A stretch of DNA of 64,000 nucleotides from Symbiodinium natans (taxonomy: Eukaryota > Sar > Dinophyceae > Suessiales > Symbiodiniaceae): the NCBI GenBank assembly GCA_905221605.1, contig CAJNDS010002297.1:74501-138500 (forward strand), in the 5' to 3' direction. Positions within the stretch are counted from its first letter, which is position 1, and every line of letters begins with the position of its first letter. Of this stretch, positions 33,474 through 44,405 are shown piece after piece. The position numbers and the translations under genes are program-made. The notes beneath the pieces are model-generated. The model worked only from the letters and a program-made list of their open reading frames with translations, ran no database searches and was not told the origin of the DNA.

Positions 33474-33533
33474 GCCGAGTAGCGCCGTGATGGCGGAGTT
33501 GAAGGCAACAGCATTGCCAGCTGCCTGATCCAC
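33474..33533 (-). CDS. PPR-like exon, first helix
   Basis: Reads MDQAAGNAVAFNSAITALLG. 'NAVAFNSAITALLG' aligns with NVVTYNAAISACEKG, but cysteine and glutamate are lost. The frame stays open to 33294 without further similarity. Confidence 0.5.
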
Positions 33534-34455
33534 CCCTTCCTTAAATCCTGCATGAACCTACCCGGCCTAAACCCTAAATCCTATATAGACCCTAAACCCC
33601 TAAACTCCTAAACCCTGAGCCCGAGACCCCAGACAACAAGTCATACCCCAGCCCCCGGAGAACCAAGAACTGATTGGTCAATGATGAAGGCGCCTTCCAA
33701 CCCTATATCTTAACCCTAAACCGCCTAAACCCCAAACCCGAAACCCTGGCTCCCCCGACAAAACCTTGATTGAGTTTGGGCCGGGGAATCGTTCACTGCA
33801 ATGTCCCTTGAAGCACCACCCGGGCTCTCAGAGGATCAACACTTTAGTTTAAGCTCGTCGGGGCTTCTTCTAAGCACTGTAATATCTAAATCTATATGTA
33901 CATGCACACACACATACATACATATATATATATAGGTGCAAAAAAGACTATATATGGTCTCGGGCCCTGGGGCCTACCCTCCCCCCCTCCCCCCCCCCCC
34001 CCCCCGACCCCACCATGGTATGAAACCCCCACTTCCTCTTCAGCCCATGATTTTGGTTTCCCCCTCCCTGGTACCCCCTTGCTTCCCCTCGCCCAATTGT
34101 GGGGCACAACATGTGTGTTGTGCCCCACGCGCCCGTCCCCCCCTCATCTTCCTCTTCAGCCCATGCTTTTTGTTAGATTTCAATCCCGATCCCCCGCCCT
34201 CCCGGTGATACTATTCGATGGTTGCCTTGCCGCTTCAGGGCACAACATGTTCATTGAGATCTAAAGGCACAACATGTTCCACACCACAGAAAGGGGCGGA
34301 TTGAAGTCTAACCATTTGAGGAGGGGGTGGGGTGGGGACACCATGGATGTGGGGAGGGGGCTGGGGGGATACGATGGGGCTGGCAGCCCTGCACCATCTA
34401 TGGGGGGCTTCTTGGGTAGTAGGACCCTTCAACCCTGTATAGCGCTGGGCCCTCA

Positions 34456-34539
34456 ACCCTTATGTGGGCTCACCCGCACCTTGCTGGCGCGCAGTACGGA
34501 CAGCAAGCAGAGCGTCTCCCTGCAGCTCCAGTCAAAGTC
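34456..34539 (-). CDS. PPR-like exon, second helix
   Basis: Reads DFDWSCRETLCLLSVLRASK then VRVSPHKG: 'W...TLCLLSVLRASKVRVSP' matches W..AL.LL..M....V.P. CCCTAAA at 34625-34655 lies on its 5' side. Confidence 0.45.
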
Positions 34540-34663
34540 ATTTGAGGCTTCAAGGTTTTGGGATGCCACAAGCCAACCCCTATACAAACCCAACTCAAAC
34601 CTAAACCCTGAAGCTTAAACCTGCTCTCACCCTAAACCCTAAACCCTAAACCCCAGGTCGACA

Positions 34664-34721
34664 AAGGTACTGCAACTATAATCCCAATTAAGGTCTGTTA
34701 GCAAAAGGGGAACATCCCAAG
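34664..34721. mobile_element. Foldback element, family B (right half)
   Basis: 'ctataatcccaattaagg' and 'aaaaggggaacatcccaag' match the family B right half; the left terminus is replaced by other sequence. Confidence 0.55.
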
Positions 34722-35422
34722 CTTGAGGGCTTAAGCTTCACTATCTGGCAGATTTGCATCTGGAGTTCAGGAGGTTGAGGATCGGGAGGTTACGACATAG
34801 CGCAGCCTTGGAAACCCTCTGAAAAGCACGTCCCAACAAGGCCCTCCCTGTGGAACGTCTCCAAATATCGGCCAGTCTAATTCAGAGATGGAACAGAAAA
34901 CATGCTTTTGCTTGCCTGTATTGTGCGAGTATTGCAGCCTGGAGCAAACTAGCCCTTCACGGGTCTTACAAGGCCTTGTAAAGTTCCTAAGGTTTACAAG
35001 GGGTTGTAAGGTGTAAAACGGCTTCTATAAGGCTTTAGGGTTCAGACCATACGAACTGAGCAGTGCCAGATGCAGCACAAGAAGCTGCCAACGCAGAGCC
35101 TTCTCACCTGGGTTCTCCAACTCCGGGCCCTGAAAGCCATAAAGGTTTAAACCCTGAGCCTAAAATCCTAGCCCCAAGCCCTAAACCTAAACCCTAAACC
35201 CTAGTCCCTAAACACTAAGCCCCTCAAGCCCCCACTCAAAATCCTCGAATCCCTTCTGCCGGCCATCGCCGGTCCGAAGGTTCAAGCCTACAGTTGGATA
35301 CTCGCATCAGTATCATGAAGTTTATTCTCACTGTTGTGATGATTTATGTATTTCGCAGGGTTCTGCAAGCTGAGGGTTTGGGGTTCAGGGTTTATGGGGT
35401 TTAGGGAGCTACAGTGCCTAGT

Positions 35423-35496
35423 AAGCCCCTGCCCAAGGCCGCCATGGCACAAACGCTTTCGCAAGCGGAATATGTAACCACGGTGCCTTCCAGAAT
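35423..35496 (-). CDS. PPR exon with an internal deletion
   Basis: Reads ILEGTVVTYSACESVCAMAA then LG. 'TVVTY' runs straight into 'SACES': the NAAI segment of 'TYNAAISACE' is missing, an in-frame loss of four residues in the first helix. Probably non-functional. Confidence 0.45.
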
Positions 35497-36170
35497 TGTG
35501 GGCTTGGCACTGCGTGGTGCTTCCACCCTAACCCCTAAACTCTAAATCCAAAAGGCCTGAAACCTTAAACCCTGAATAAACTCTGAACCCTAAATGAACC
35601 CACGTTGCCGATAGGAATCGGGAAGGAGTTGGGTCTCAGGCTTGAGGCGTCCGTAGCCATGGCTAGACTTACAGGGCTTTGGTCCAGGGCACCCCAAACC
35701 ACCCTCCGAAAGGGTCTGGGGTTTTCGGCTTTGGGATTTTAGGGTGTTCGGGGTCCTAAACCCTAAATCCTAAACCCTGTACATTCTAGGGTTTTAGGCA
35801 CGGGTTTAGTCGACTCCCTGCTACATGAAGTCCTCAAGCACCCCCTGTGAAAGGAGGTTCGGGGTGTGGGTGGGGGGCAGCGCCTTGAGGCAATATGGCC
35901 TTAAGGGTTTTAAGATTCTGGTCTTTCAGGTTCAGGGTTCCTAGAAAGGATCAAAGAAGTCGAGACTGAAGGCCAAAGGATCTGAAAACCCGAAGGTCGT
36001 TCGGTGTTGGAGTCTACTTCGGAACCCAAGTGCCCGTCAATTCGCCCTTCCCTTGAGAAATCACCAAGCCAGGAAACATGTGGGAGATAAAAAACAACAA
36101 GGGACCCCTTAGAGCCCCCAAAACAACTGGATCCCCTTATAATAAGGACCCCCAAAAAGGTAGACCCAAT

Positions 36171-36265
36171 CCCTAAACCCTAAGCCCTAAACCCTAAACC
36201 CTACTAAACCCTAACCCTAAACCCTAAACCCTAAACCCTGAACCCTGAACCCTGAGCCCTAAACC
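36171..36265 (-). repeat. Telomere-type array (CCCTAAA with CCCTGAA)
   Basis: About 13 units, partly converted to CCCTGAA. Lies left of the island 36290-36360, with TTTAGGG at 36366 on its other side. Confidence 0.95.
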
Positions 36266-36992
36266 CTCGTAGTTAAACCCCCATGTGCCTTGCAGGGTGG
36301 CAACCCGCAGCTCGCCCAGCAGCCTGCGGTGCCCAAGCCGCAACAACTTGAAGCCCAAAACCCTTAAGGGTTTAGGGTTTCGGGTTTGGGGTTGCCCTTA
36401 GCCCGAAGCACTAAACCCTAAACACCCGGTAACAAAACCTAATAAATTCTACAAGGCCTCGACAAGGCCTAAACCTTACCAGCCCTTCATTCGGCCACAG
36501 GGTATCAAGGAAAGCCCTAAGCCCTAAACGTCCCTGAGCCCGCTGCCCTGAACACAAAGAAGTTGTCCCATAGGCAGACAGTCCTCTGCGTAATAGCTCC
36601 AATGATACTAGGAATCTGGTCACTCGGGGGTCCCATATAAAAAGGGGGGGGGGGGACCTACAGCCCCTGCCTCCTGGCTGACACGAATCCTTGTATTACA
36701 CCCTCAACCTAAGCCCTACACCTGGTTTTGAACTCGCACTACTGTTCTGACAAGGCATGGCCACAACACAACCCGCGATACCATAACAATAGTAGCAACA
36801 CATGGCCTCATAACAAGAAAGACATCCCTGAGCCCTGAACCCTAAAGCCCCCAACCCTAGACGCCTAACAACACAAGCAAAGGCACCCTTCCCTAAACCC
36901 TTTAACAATTACCCCTTCAACCTTCACCCTAGAAACAAAATCCTAAACCCTAAACCCTAAATCCTAAACCCTAAACCCAAAACCCTAATTAA

Positions 36993-37055
36993 CCTGTTTG
37001 CGGTTCCGGGGAGCTGCAAGGCAGGCTCCCACAGTCCCTGGCGCTCCTTGTGGTG
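36993..37055 (-). CDS. PPR-like exon, second helix
   Basis: Reads HHKERQGLWEPALQLPGTAN then R. 'GLWEPALQLPG' matches the W..AL.L helix. CCCTAAA array directly on the left (36936-36985). Confidence 0.4.
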
Positions 37056-37420
37056 CTTTTTTTGGGGGGCTTCAGGGGTTTGGGGCGTAGGGACTGAGGT
37101 TCAGATGGGCGAAGGGGGGGGGGGGGGGGCAACTTTAGATTCAGAAAATATAAAGACACACATTATGTTTACATATATATATATATACATATGCTACCCC
37201 CCCCCAGCGACCTACCCTTTTTAGGCCTTTTTCGGCCTTGTTAACAAAAAACAACAACGAAGGCAGTCGCGTAGTTAATCACCGGGTAATGAAGGACAGT
37301 TACTGGGACACCCACCTCACAGTCCCCGATGAGCCAGCATTGGATTGATCTACATTTTGAATCTGAAGCGGACAATGGTGTTTTTAGATGTTTAGATATG
37401 TGTTTTTCTATGCAAATTGT

Positions 37421-38210
37421 GCGTTTTAAAAGGGCAATAAATGTTTTGTTGAGCAACTAAATTATTCATACAATTGTGTTTGTACGAGGAAAGGTATTCA
37501 TCAAATAGTGAAACATGTTTCTTGATTCTATGCGAATTTAACTACTAGAGTAATTAGTAAGCAAAGAGCCCAAATTGACTCAAGTGAATACTATTTAAAG
37601 GAGCATACCCAACCAAGATACGAAATAGACGCCATTCTCAACCAAAATATGGCAAAGTGTGCGTTTAAAGGGCAAATAATGCTTTGTTGAGCAACTACTG
37701 TATTTATGCAATTGTATTTGTACTCGGCAAAGTATGAATCAAATACTATCTGAAAAGTCCACTGAAATGCCTTATGTTTACATATTCGTGAAACTTTATT
37801 TATTTTTGAAATAATCATTCTATGCAAATTTAGCTACTAGAGTAAGTATGAAGCAAATAGCCCAATTTGACTCAAGTGAATACCATTTAAAGGACCATAC
37901 TCAACCAAAATACGAAATAAGCACCATATTCAACCAAAATATGGCAAAGTGTAGTTTAAAGGGAAAATAGTGCTTTGTTGAGCAACTAATGCATTGAAAC
38001 AGTTGTGTTTATACCAGGCAAAGTATAATTGAAATACTACCTGCAAAGTCCACTGAAATACCTTACGTTTACATATTCATGATTTTTGAAATATTCATTC
38101 TATGCGAATTTAACTACTAGAGTAATTCTTAAGCAAATAGCCCAATTTGACTCAAGTGAATACTATTTAAAGGACCATACTCAACCAAATACGAAATACA
38201 CACTAACGGA
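37421..38210. repeat. ~280-290 bp tandem repeat, about 3 copies
   Basis: 'tgcgaatttaactactagag' recurs at 37531, 37823 and 38103 (spacings 292 and 280). 'gtttaaagggcaaataatg' and 'gctttgttgagcaacta' recur at 37421, 37661 and 37953. A worn fourth copy of the first marker is at 38716. Confidence 0.85.
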
Positions 38211-38930
38211 AATGGAAGCGGTTCTACCTACATAACAATGAAACAAAGATTGCTGAAGTATTCAATAAAGACCACTTATATACTATGACTATGTCTGAAA
38301 AGCACAATTTGCATAAGCAAGCTTAAACATGCACAATAATGGAAATAGAAGAGGTTCTACTTACATAACGATGAAACAAAGATGTGTGACGTATTCAATA
38401 AAGACCACTTATATACTATGTTTGAAAAACACAACTTGCACAATCAGGCTTAACAAATGCACAAGAATCCTAGAAAAGTACTTAGTGAAGGCCATACACA
38501 AGCAAATTCACAAATACAAAAGAAACATCCAAAAGCGCAAGCTTTTCAGGAGAATCTCTGGTGAAGTTTGGATGATAGGGTTTTGGGGTATCCCTGACGA
38601 GTAGGAGTCACTTTTTAAGCAAACAATTCTAAGCAATAAATGCTTTTTCTCAAGACAAGTATTGCAAATGCGGCTTCTAGATAATGAATCGCTTTTACCA
38701 GGCAAATATTACCCGTGCGAACTTAGCTACCAGAGCACCAAGTGATGGCTGAAGAAGGTCTACTACACTTGAGTACAACCAAAAGATGCACTAAACACTA
38801 GTTGAAAAAGAAGCGAAGCGGTTCTACGTACATAATAACGAAACAAATAGTTCTGAAGCACTAGAAAGACCACTTGTATACAATTTCTGAAAAGCACAAT
38901 TAGCATAAGCACACTTAAAAATGCGTAGTT
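38210..38930. repeat. ~127-bp repeat, three copies
   Basis: 'gcggttctacctacataa', 'accacttatatacta' and 'tctgaaaagcacaatttgca' occur in order at about 38218, 38345 and 38817. The first two copies are adjacent; the third is about 470 bp further on. Confidence 0.75.
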
Positions 38931-38954
38931 GTTGCCTCGTGACCGTGAGGGCGA

Positions 38955-39190
38955 ACCAAAAAGACAAAATACCAAAACCAAAAAAACCAAAAATACCAAA
39001 ACCAAAAAAACAAAATAAACAAAAAACCAAAACCAAAAAAAAACAAAAAAACAAAAATACCAATTTTCCGGGACTCTTGGAGAAGCCTCATAGGGATTCC
39101 GGAGAGTTCCGGAAAATTGTTCTTCTTTGTTTTTTTTGGATTTTTTGGGTTTTGTCTTTTTTTTTTTTTGGTATTTTGGTTTTTACTGTC
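38955..39190. repeat. Large imperfect inverted repeat with A-rich and T-rich arms
   Basis: Left arm is A-rich (ACCAAAA-type units), right arm T-rich (TTTTGGT-type). The core arms 39062-39077 (aattttccgggactct) and 39103-39118 match as inverted complements at 15 of 16 bases. The whole could fold into a ~230-bp cruciform or RNA hairpin. Confidence 0.7.
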
Positions 39191-39308
39191 CGTGTATGCG
39201 ATTTTAGTTGTATTTAGTCTACGCCTAGGAAATACGCCATATTGCACACCGAGTTGCTTGCAGTGCAGCTGGGGACTTGAGACAAAGCGCGAAAAGGGTA
39301 GGTCACTG

Positions 39309-39350
39309 GGGGGGGGGGGGGGGCGGGGTACCATACATATATATATATAC

Positions 39351-39381
<31 letters not shown>

Positions 39382-39385
39382 CACA
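39309..39385. repeat. G-run followed by (TA)n
   Basis: About 15 G, then TATATACATATATA to 39385. The pairing of G-run and TA-run recurs in the window (see 33905-34010). Confidence 0.95.
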
Positions 39386-39535
39386 TTACTTCTCTTTGTT
39401 CGAGGTGGCAACAACCCCCGATTCGTCTTCAAGTTCACCCCACCCTCTCGAAGATGCAACCTCAGGTCATAACAACCCCTAATCCTTGTGGGTTTAGGGC
39501 TTAGGGTTATCCTAAACACCGACGCTTGACCCAGT

Positions 39536-39598
39536 GTCGCAGGCACTGATCACCGCGTTGAAGGCGATGACGTCGTAGCTGAGAGGACCACGTCCCAA
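39536..39598 (-). CDS. PPR exon, first helix
   Basis: Reads GRGPLSYDVIAFNAVISACD. 'DVIAFNAVISAC' is a clear match. TTTAGGG-type DNA on both sides. Confidence 0.65.
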
Positions 39599-39811
39599 GG
39601 CCTCGGTATGACTTTTAGGGTTCATAGGGCTTAGGGTTTAGTCGGGTGTGAGGGTGTTGGGTTTAACCATGCTGCCTTTCGCGATGGCATGGCTCAAAGG
39701 CTTTAGCTTGTGTAGCGCTGTTGATAAAACCTTTGCATCAGCTAAGCCCGTCAGCACCACAAGCTTCAGCCTGTAAACCCCCTGGGCCCGATCAACACAA
39801 GCCTCAACACA

Positions 39812-39915
39812 CCCCCTAAACCCTAAACCCTAAACCCTAAACCCTAAACCCTAAACCCTAAACCCTGAACCCTAAACCCTAAACCCCAAACCCCAAACCC
39901 TAAACCCTAAACCAA
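39812..39915 (-). repeat. Telomere-type array (CCCTAAA)
   Basis: About 14 units, mostly exact, with CCCCAAA variants toward the right. Confidence 0.95.
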
Positions 39916-40771
39916 ACTTGTGTTTCCCTTTGGTGGGGGAGGGGGGGGGAGGGGGAGGGAATTCCCAAGGGCTTAAGGCATGGCGTGGCTCGTTCTTCTC
40001 TTGTTTATCAAGCTTTAGTAGTCGTTGAGGCTTGGGAGTTCTATGATTTTGGGGGCTTAACACATCTTAAGCTGAGATAGACTTATGTTCATTCTCCCTT
40101 CCCCTATGTCTAAAGCCTCAACTCTAATACAAGATCTTCTCCATCCAATAGAGGATCTGGTAGAAGATGGGGTCTCTCTAACAGTTGTGGTGGAGGTTTT
40201 GCTTACTCCTTTCAGGGCCCAGGGTCCTGCAGCAAGTTCGCAGAGATCTCCCACGCCTTCCCCAGGCGCGAGGCAAAGTTTCAGGGCTTTTTTAGGGTTT
40301 AGGGTTTCGCTGAACATTCCACCACAGAGGTACCTGAAGCCAAAAAGGCTAGGGTCTCCAATCAATCTTCAGCCTCGTCACAAGGACACCCAAGCTTCAA
40401 TCTCATGCTCAAATCTCATGCTCAAAACCCTGAACTTCAGCCCGCAACCCCAAACTCTGCAAAACCTCAAACCTAAACCCCCTAAACCTACACCTGAGCC
40501 TAGAAATCGGTATATACACATGTATATATATATATATGTATAGCCCCTCATCAACACAGGAAGTCCAGAAGCCACAAGCTCAAACCCTCAACCGCACCCC
40601 GAAACCTCAACGCTGAACCCTAAACCCAACCACTCAAAACCCTGAAGCGCTAAACCCAGAACCCTGAATCCCTACACCCTTATAAACCCTAAACCCCTTA
40701 AACCCTACAACCCTACATACCCTCAAACCCCTACACATCCCCAAGCCAGAAACCTGGTCCCCAACCGGTGC

Positions 40772-40831
40772 CTGAGCCTTTTCTCCCGCGCTGGCCGCGG
40801 CGTTGTAGGAGATGCCGATGGGCTGGCATCC
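40772..40831 (-). CDS. PPR exon, first helix, diverged
   Basis: Reads GCQPIGISYNAAASAGEKAQ. 'GISYNAAASAGEK' keeps the frame and most residues, with the cysteine changed to glycine. Degenerate CCCTAAA DNA on the left (40600-40745). Confidence 0.6.
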
Positions 40832-40977
40832 TGCCGGCTTCCGCTCAGAAAGAAGGAAACAGCACGCAGTCCCTAAGAAGTCCCGAAATACAACACTTGC
40901 CTAAACATACATATATATATATATACATATCCATCTATATACCGTAAACAGCATATATCTACACATATGCAGATAAA

Positions 40978-41031
40978 AAGAGAGAGGGAGTCAGGGAGAG
41001 AGAGAGAGAGAGAGAGAAAGAGAGGGAGAGG

Positions 41032-41062
<31 letters not shown>

Positions 41063-41095
41063 GGAGAGGGAGAGAGAGAGCGACAGCGAGACAGA
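40978..41095 (+). repeat. (GA)n microsatellite with an internal duplication
   Basis: About 118 bp of GA; the block 'gaaagagagggagagggaga' occurs twice, about 37 bp apart. SLSLSL-type frames on the minus strand are artefacts. Confidence 0.95.
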
Positions 41096-41458
41096 GGTGC
41101 TGCTCTGAACAAGGGGTGGGGGATCTAGGGTTGAGAGTTTTTCCAAAAGGTCCACTTGTAGGGTCTCGAGCCACAAAGCATACCAAAGAATTGCAACACG
41201 AACTGGACCCTCCGGGAGATGCAAGGTGTTAAACTCGACACAACATCCAAAGATCCCACAGAACAAGTATCCCGGACTTTATATAAATGTACATATACAT
41301 ATGTAACACATAATAAATAAATATATATATATATAGACATATATATATATACATATGTGTGTGTGTGTATCTAGTTTGTTTAGATGCCATAGAAATCTGG
41401 CGACAAAATCTCTAGCTTGCACCATCACCAAGGCAGCTTAGATGTCAGAAAGCCCGCC

Positions 41459-41569
41459 CCAGAGGCTCCAATACCCCTCAATTAAGGAACATTCCTTGAA
41501 CCATAGAAGGAACCCTCTTATACTTCAAGGAATACTTTTCTTAACCAAGGGGTTTTGGAGTCTCTGGGA
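41459..41569. mobile_element. Foldback element, family E
   Basis: Left 'cagaggctccaatacccct' and right 'aggggttttggagtctctg' are inverted complements with few mismatches. Inner 'ttccttgaa' / 'ttcaaggaa' pair as well. Confidence 0.7.
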
Positions 41570-41607
41570 ACCCTAAACCCGAAACCCTACACCCTAACCC
41601 CTAAACC

Positions 41608-41735
41608 CTAAACCCCAACGGAACCAGGTGAGTCTGTTACATCGATGTAAATAACAAGTCACAGCAAACCATACACCCTAAACCCTAAATCCTAAACCCT
41701 AAACCCGATACCCGGAACCCCAACGGAACCAGGTG
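41608..41735. repeat. Short direct repeat ~103 bp apart
   Basis: 'ccccaacggaaccaggtgag' occurs at about 41605 and 41708. The second copy borders the PPR exon at 41733, so the repeat may mark duplication of an exon-intron border. Confidence 0.7.
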
Positions 41736-41852
41736 AGTCTCTGGCTCTCCCAGGCCTTGAAGTCCCATGGACGCAAGGAGCGCCATCGCCCGTGCCCAGC
41801 CCCCGCGCTTCTCGCATGCGCTGATGGCGGCGTTGAACGTGATCCTTGGGGG
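41733..41852 (-). CDS. PPR exon, one full motif
   Basis: Reads PRITFNAAISACEKRGGWAR then AMALLASMGLQGLGEPET: a complete repeat with SACEK and W.RAMALLASM. Sense entry through GGAG|CCCCC at 41853. Its first bases (CCCCAAGGATC) equal those of the exon at 47041-47148, suggesting exon duplication. CCCTAAA left, TTTAGGG right. Confidence 0.75.
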
Positions 41853-42037
41853 CTCCGAGGGTTTAGGGTTTAGGGTTTAGGGTTTCGTGTTTCGGGTTGG
41901 GATTGTTGGGGTGTGTAGTGGGAGGGAGGCTTCATAGGCTTTAGAATTAGGGAGATTGAGGCGCGCCCCTCTGCACCCCGAAATCGCCCTCAAGGGTCCG
42001 ACGATCTACTTCGCTTGGGATACTTTCGGAACCGAAC

Positions 42038-42126
42038 CGGGGACCCTCTTTACCTAGAGCTTTAAGGGTTATACCTACTAATAAAGGGGCAGTTACTACC
42101 AAACTGTAGGTAACATAGAGTCCACA
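42038..42126. mobile_element. Foldback element, family C
   Basis: 'ggggaccctctttaccta' on the left and 'taggtaacatagagtcc' on the right. The interior 'ttatacctactaataaagg' matches the other copies. Confidence 0.6.
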
Positions 42127-42718
42127 AAAACCCTGTGCGCCTTACCCGAAATCTGTATAAACCCTAAAATCCCCGAGACCCCCTACCTTAAACCCTCCTA
42201 GAGATTAACAAATGGACCTTTAAGCTCTAGGCGTGGCAGCTCCTCCTCCCTGCCCAAGGAACCATCCTCACACCTGCCAACCTTATGGCCAAGTAAATCC
42301 CAAACTCTGCACCCTAAACTCTATAAGACCCTGTAAACCCGCAACATACCCTACAAACTCCAAACCCAAGAAGCCTAACACTGTAACATCTAACCCATAA
42401 ACCCTAGATTTGGGTTTATAGGGTTCAGGGTTATAAACCTTGAGCCCTAAAACCCCAAACAAAAACCGTAGCCCTGCGTTCTGCGGCCAGTGTCGTGTCG
42501 GTGGCGTCTTGGCGAAGAAAGTCCAGGAGGCACAAGGAATCCACCCAGCACCTTGCTGGCGAAGAATCTAAGGGCCTTAAGAAATTAGGATAGGGTTCTT
42601 TTGGGGGGGGGGAGAGGGGGGGGGGACAACTATAGTATATCTGTATAGGGGCCATAACCTACAGTAGGGCTTATCTCGGGTTTATTTATAGGAGTTCGGG
42701 CGTTTCGGGTTTAGGTTT

Positions 42719-42721
42719 TTT

Positions 42722-42752
<31 letters not shown>

Positions 42753-42800
42753 GGGGGCTTTTGGCTGGAAAGGGTGGGGGGTTGGGGGGGGGGGGGGGTA
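42719..42800 (+). repeat. T-run followed by long G-runs
   Basis: About 13 T, about 25 G, then two more long G-runs to 42798. One of the longest homopurine stretches here. Confidence 0.95.
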
Positions 42801-42971
42801 GTTTAGGCTTTAGATGCAAGGCTTCTAGGGAGGTGCTAATTGGCTTAGGCTCTGGGTTTGAAAGATGTTAATGCAGAAGAGGTTTTAAGATTTAAGGGTT
42901 TTCGGGGTAGATGTTAAGTATCGTGGTTGTTTAATCAGGGCTTAAGGTTTAGGGCTTACACTTTATTGGGG

Positions 42972-43047
42972 CCCTGATGATAAGGGGATCCTACTATTGG
43001 GGGGGGGGGGGTCTATTTTAGGGGTCCCTCATTATCGCAAACCCCCA
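42972..43047. mobile_element. Foldback element, family D (short form)
   Basis: 'ggatcctactatt', a G-run, 'tctattttaggggtccc' and 'cgcaaaccccca' match 786-873. The G-run sits at the place of a G6 there, so the run expanded inside the element. Confidence 0.5.
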
Positions 43048-43094
43048 TATATACACAACTTGCAAGCGCCCCCTACAACCAGTGTAGATGACGA

Positions 43095-43181
43095 GCGGGA
43101 GGATCCTACATTCTCAAGGGCCAGACCGAGAGGCCCTTGTGATTCAAACGCGCTGGCGGCAGCATTGAACCTGACGCCGAC
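43095..43181 (-). CDS. PPR-like exon, diverged
   Basis: Reads VGVRFNAAASAFESQGPLGL then ALENVGSS. 'VRFNAAASAFES' keeps the fold pattern with the cysteine replaced by phenylalanine. CCCTAAA follows at 43203 on the 5' side. Confidence 0.5.
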
Positions 43182-43524
43182 ACTTCATGAGGGTGTAGAA
43201 CCCTACACCCTAAACCCTAAACCCTAAACCCGCTTAAGAGGGTTGAGTTGGATTCAGGATTTTAGGGATTTCTCGGGGCTCCGGCTGGGTGATCCTCGGT
43301 AGCTCTGTCGTTGTGGTCCCGGCCCGAAAACATCCCACACCGAGCACTCCTTCCCCCCTCAGCTGACGCTAAACCCTGACCCTAAACCTAAACCCTAAAG
43401 TCTAAACCCTAATCCCTAAACCCTAAACCACCTGTGAAATGAGATGGCTCGAAGAGGCCAAAGGACTCGGAGACCGGGATGTAAGGTTTCGGGCGCACGG
43501 GCCGTTACAGAAGTAGGGCAACTA

Positions 43525-43695
43525 TACCCAGAGACTCCAATACCCTTTAATTAAGACTAATATTCCTTCAAGTATAGAATACTATTCTTCCTTAAAGTAT
43601 TGACTAGTATAGAATATTATTCCTTAAAGTGTAAGAGGTTCCTTGTACGGTTTAGGGACTATTCCGCAATTACGGGGTATTGGAGCCTCTGGGTA
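43525..43695. mobile_element. Foldback element, family E, enlarged
   Basis: Termini 'tacccagagactccaatacc' and 'ggtattggagcctctgggta' are inverted complements. Interior 'gtatagaatactattc' and 'agtatagaatattattcc' are a direct repeat, so this copy grew by internal duplication. Confidence 0.75.
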
Positions 43696-44005
43696 CTGTT
43701 AACTGCCTATAGCCTGGAGTGGGTAGTTTCCCAAAATAGGGTCCCTTTAACGAAGTCCAAGTGGGCAAAAAGCACAGTTTGAAGCGCAGCTGCGTGGCGA
43801 AATCTGTGAAGCACGCACATCCTGCAGGCATTTCGTTTGGCTTTTGTTGCCCCATCCTTCTAGCGGCGTTTGAGTCGGGTATCTGCCAGGTAAGAGGTAT
43901 GAACTGCGAACCTGGTGAAGAAGCTCGATACATGCCCAAACCCTAAACCCCAAATCCCAAGCCCTAAGCCCTAATCCCCACGCCTTCTACCCTAAAGGCT
44001 CCAGA

Positions 44006-44104
44006 CTTGGGATGTTCCCCCTTATACAAAGTCCTTGATAGGGATTATAGTACCTTATTACAATCGATATTAAGGACTGGTAGTATAAAGGGAGAACATC
44101 ACAA
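44006..44104. mobile_element. Foldback element, family B
   Basis: 'cttgggatgttcccccttat' on the left; 'gtataaagggagaacatcac' on the right. The centre 'gggattatagtacc' is typical. The right end has one change from the CCCAAG terminus. Confidence 0.7.
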
Positions 44105-44235
44105 CCCAAAAGCCAAACCCTGAACCCGAAACCCCAAGTCCTAAATCCTAAACCCTAAAGGCCCTAAACCCTGAACCCTAAAGCCTAGATCCTAAACCCC
44201 AAAGGCCCTGAACCCTGAACCCTAAAGCCTGTTTA

Positions 44236-44301
44236 CGCGTCCTCGACGGCCAGCTGTGACAGGAGCGCCACAGCACCGGGCCATGGGCCAAGCTCCTTCA
44301 T
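44236..44301 (-). CDS. PPR-like exon, second helix
   Basis: Reads MKELGPWPGAVALLSQLAVE then DA and a stop. 'W.GAVALLSQL' fits the second helix. Flanked on both sides by CCCTAAA blocks. Confidence 0.4.
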
Positions 44302-44310
44302 TTGTGTGCA

Positions 44311-44405
44311 GCCTAAACCCTAAACCCTAAACCCTAAACCCTAAACCCTAAACCCTAAACCTTAACCCTAAACCCTAAAACCTAAACCCTAAACCCTAAA
44401 CCGCA
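44311..44405 (-). repeat. Telomere-type array meeting an inverted one
   Basis: About 13 CCCTAAA units, then at 44405 the sequence turns into TTTAGGG units: a head-to-head junction able to form a hairpin. Confidence 0.95.

Larger units (their letters stand above)
37130..38930. other. AT-rich block without telomere units
   Basis: Composition shifts abruptly to AT-rich for about 1.8 kb, with no TTTAGGG/CCCTAAA unit in it. It contains two tandem-repeat families (see 37421-38210 and 38210-38930). Short open frames inside lack recognisable motifs. Could be a satellite, a remnant of a large element, or DNA of foreign or organellar origin. Confidence 0.8.

Noticed and set aside
37421-38930. CRISPR array
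   Set aside because: Repeat units are ~127-290 bp without short repeat/spacer alternation, and the context is eukaryotic.
38921-39482. Lysine/proline-rich and phenylalanine-rich frames
   Set aside because: They come from the A-rich and T-rich arms of the inverted repeat at 38955-39190.
40873-41266. Three SLSLSL-type minus frames, and similar RERERE/IYIYIY frames at 18097, 30041, 30908, 32659, 39277
   Set aside because: Artefacts of GA and TA microsatellites.
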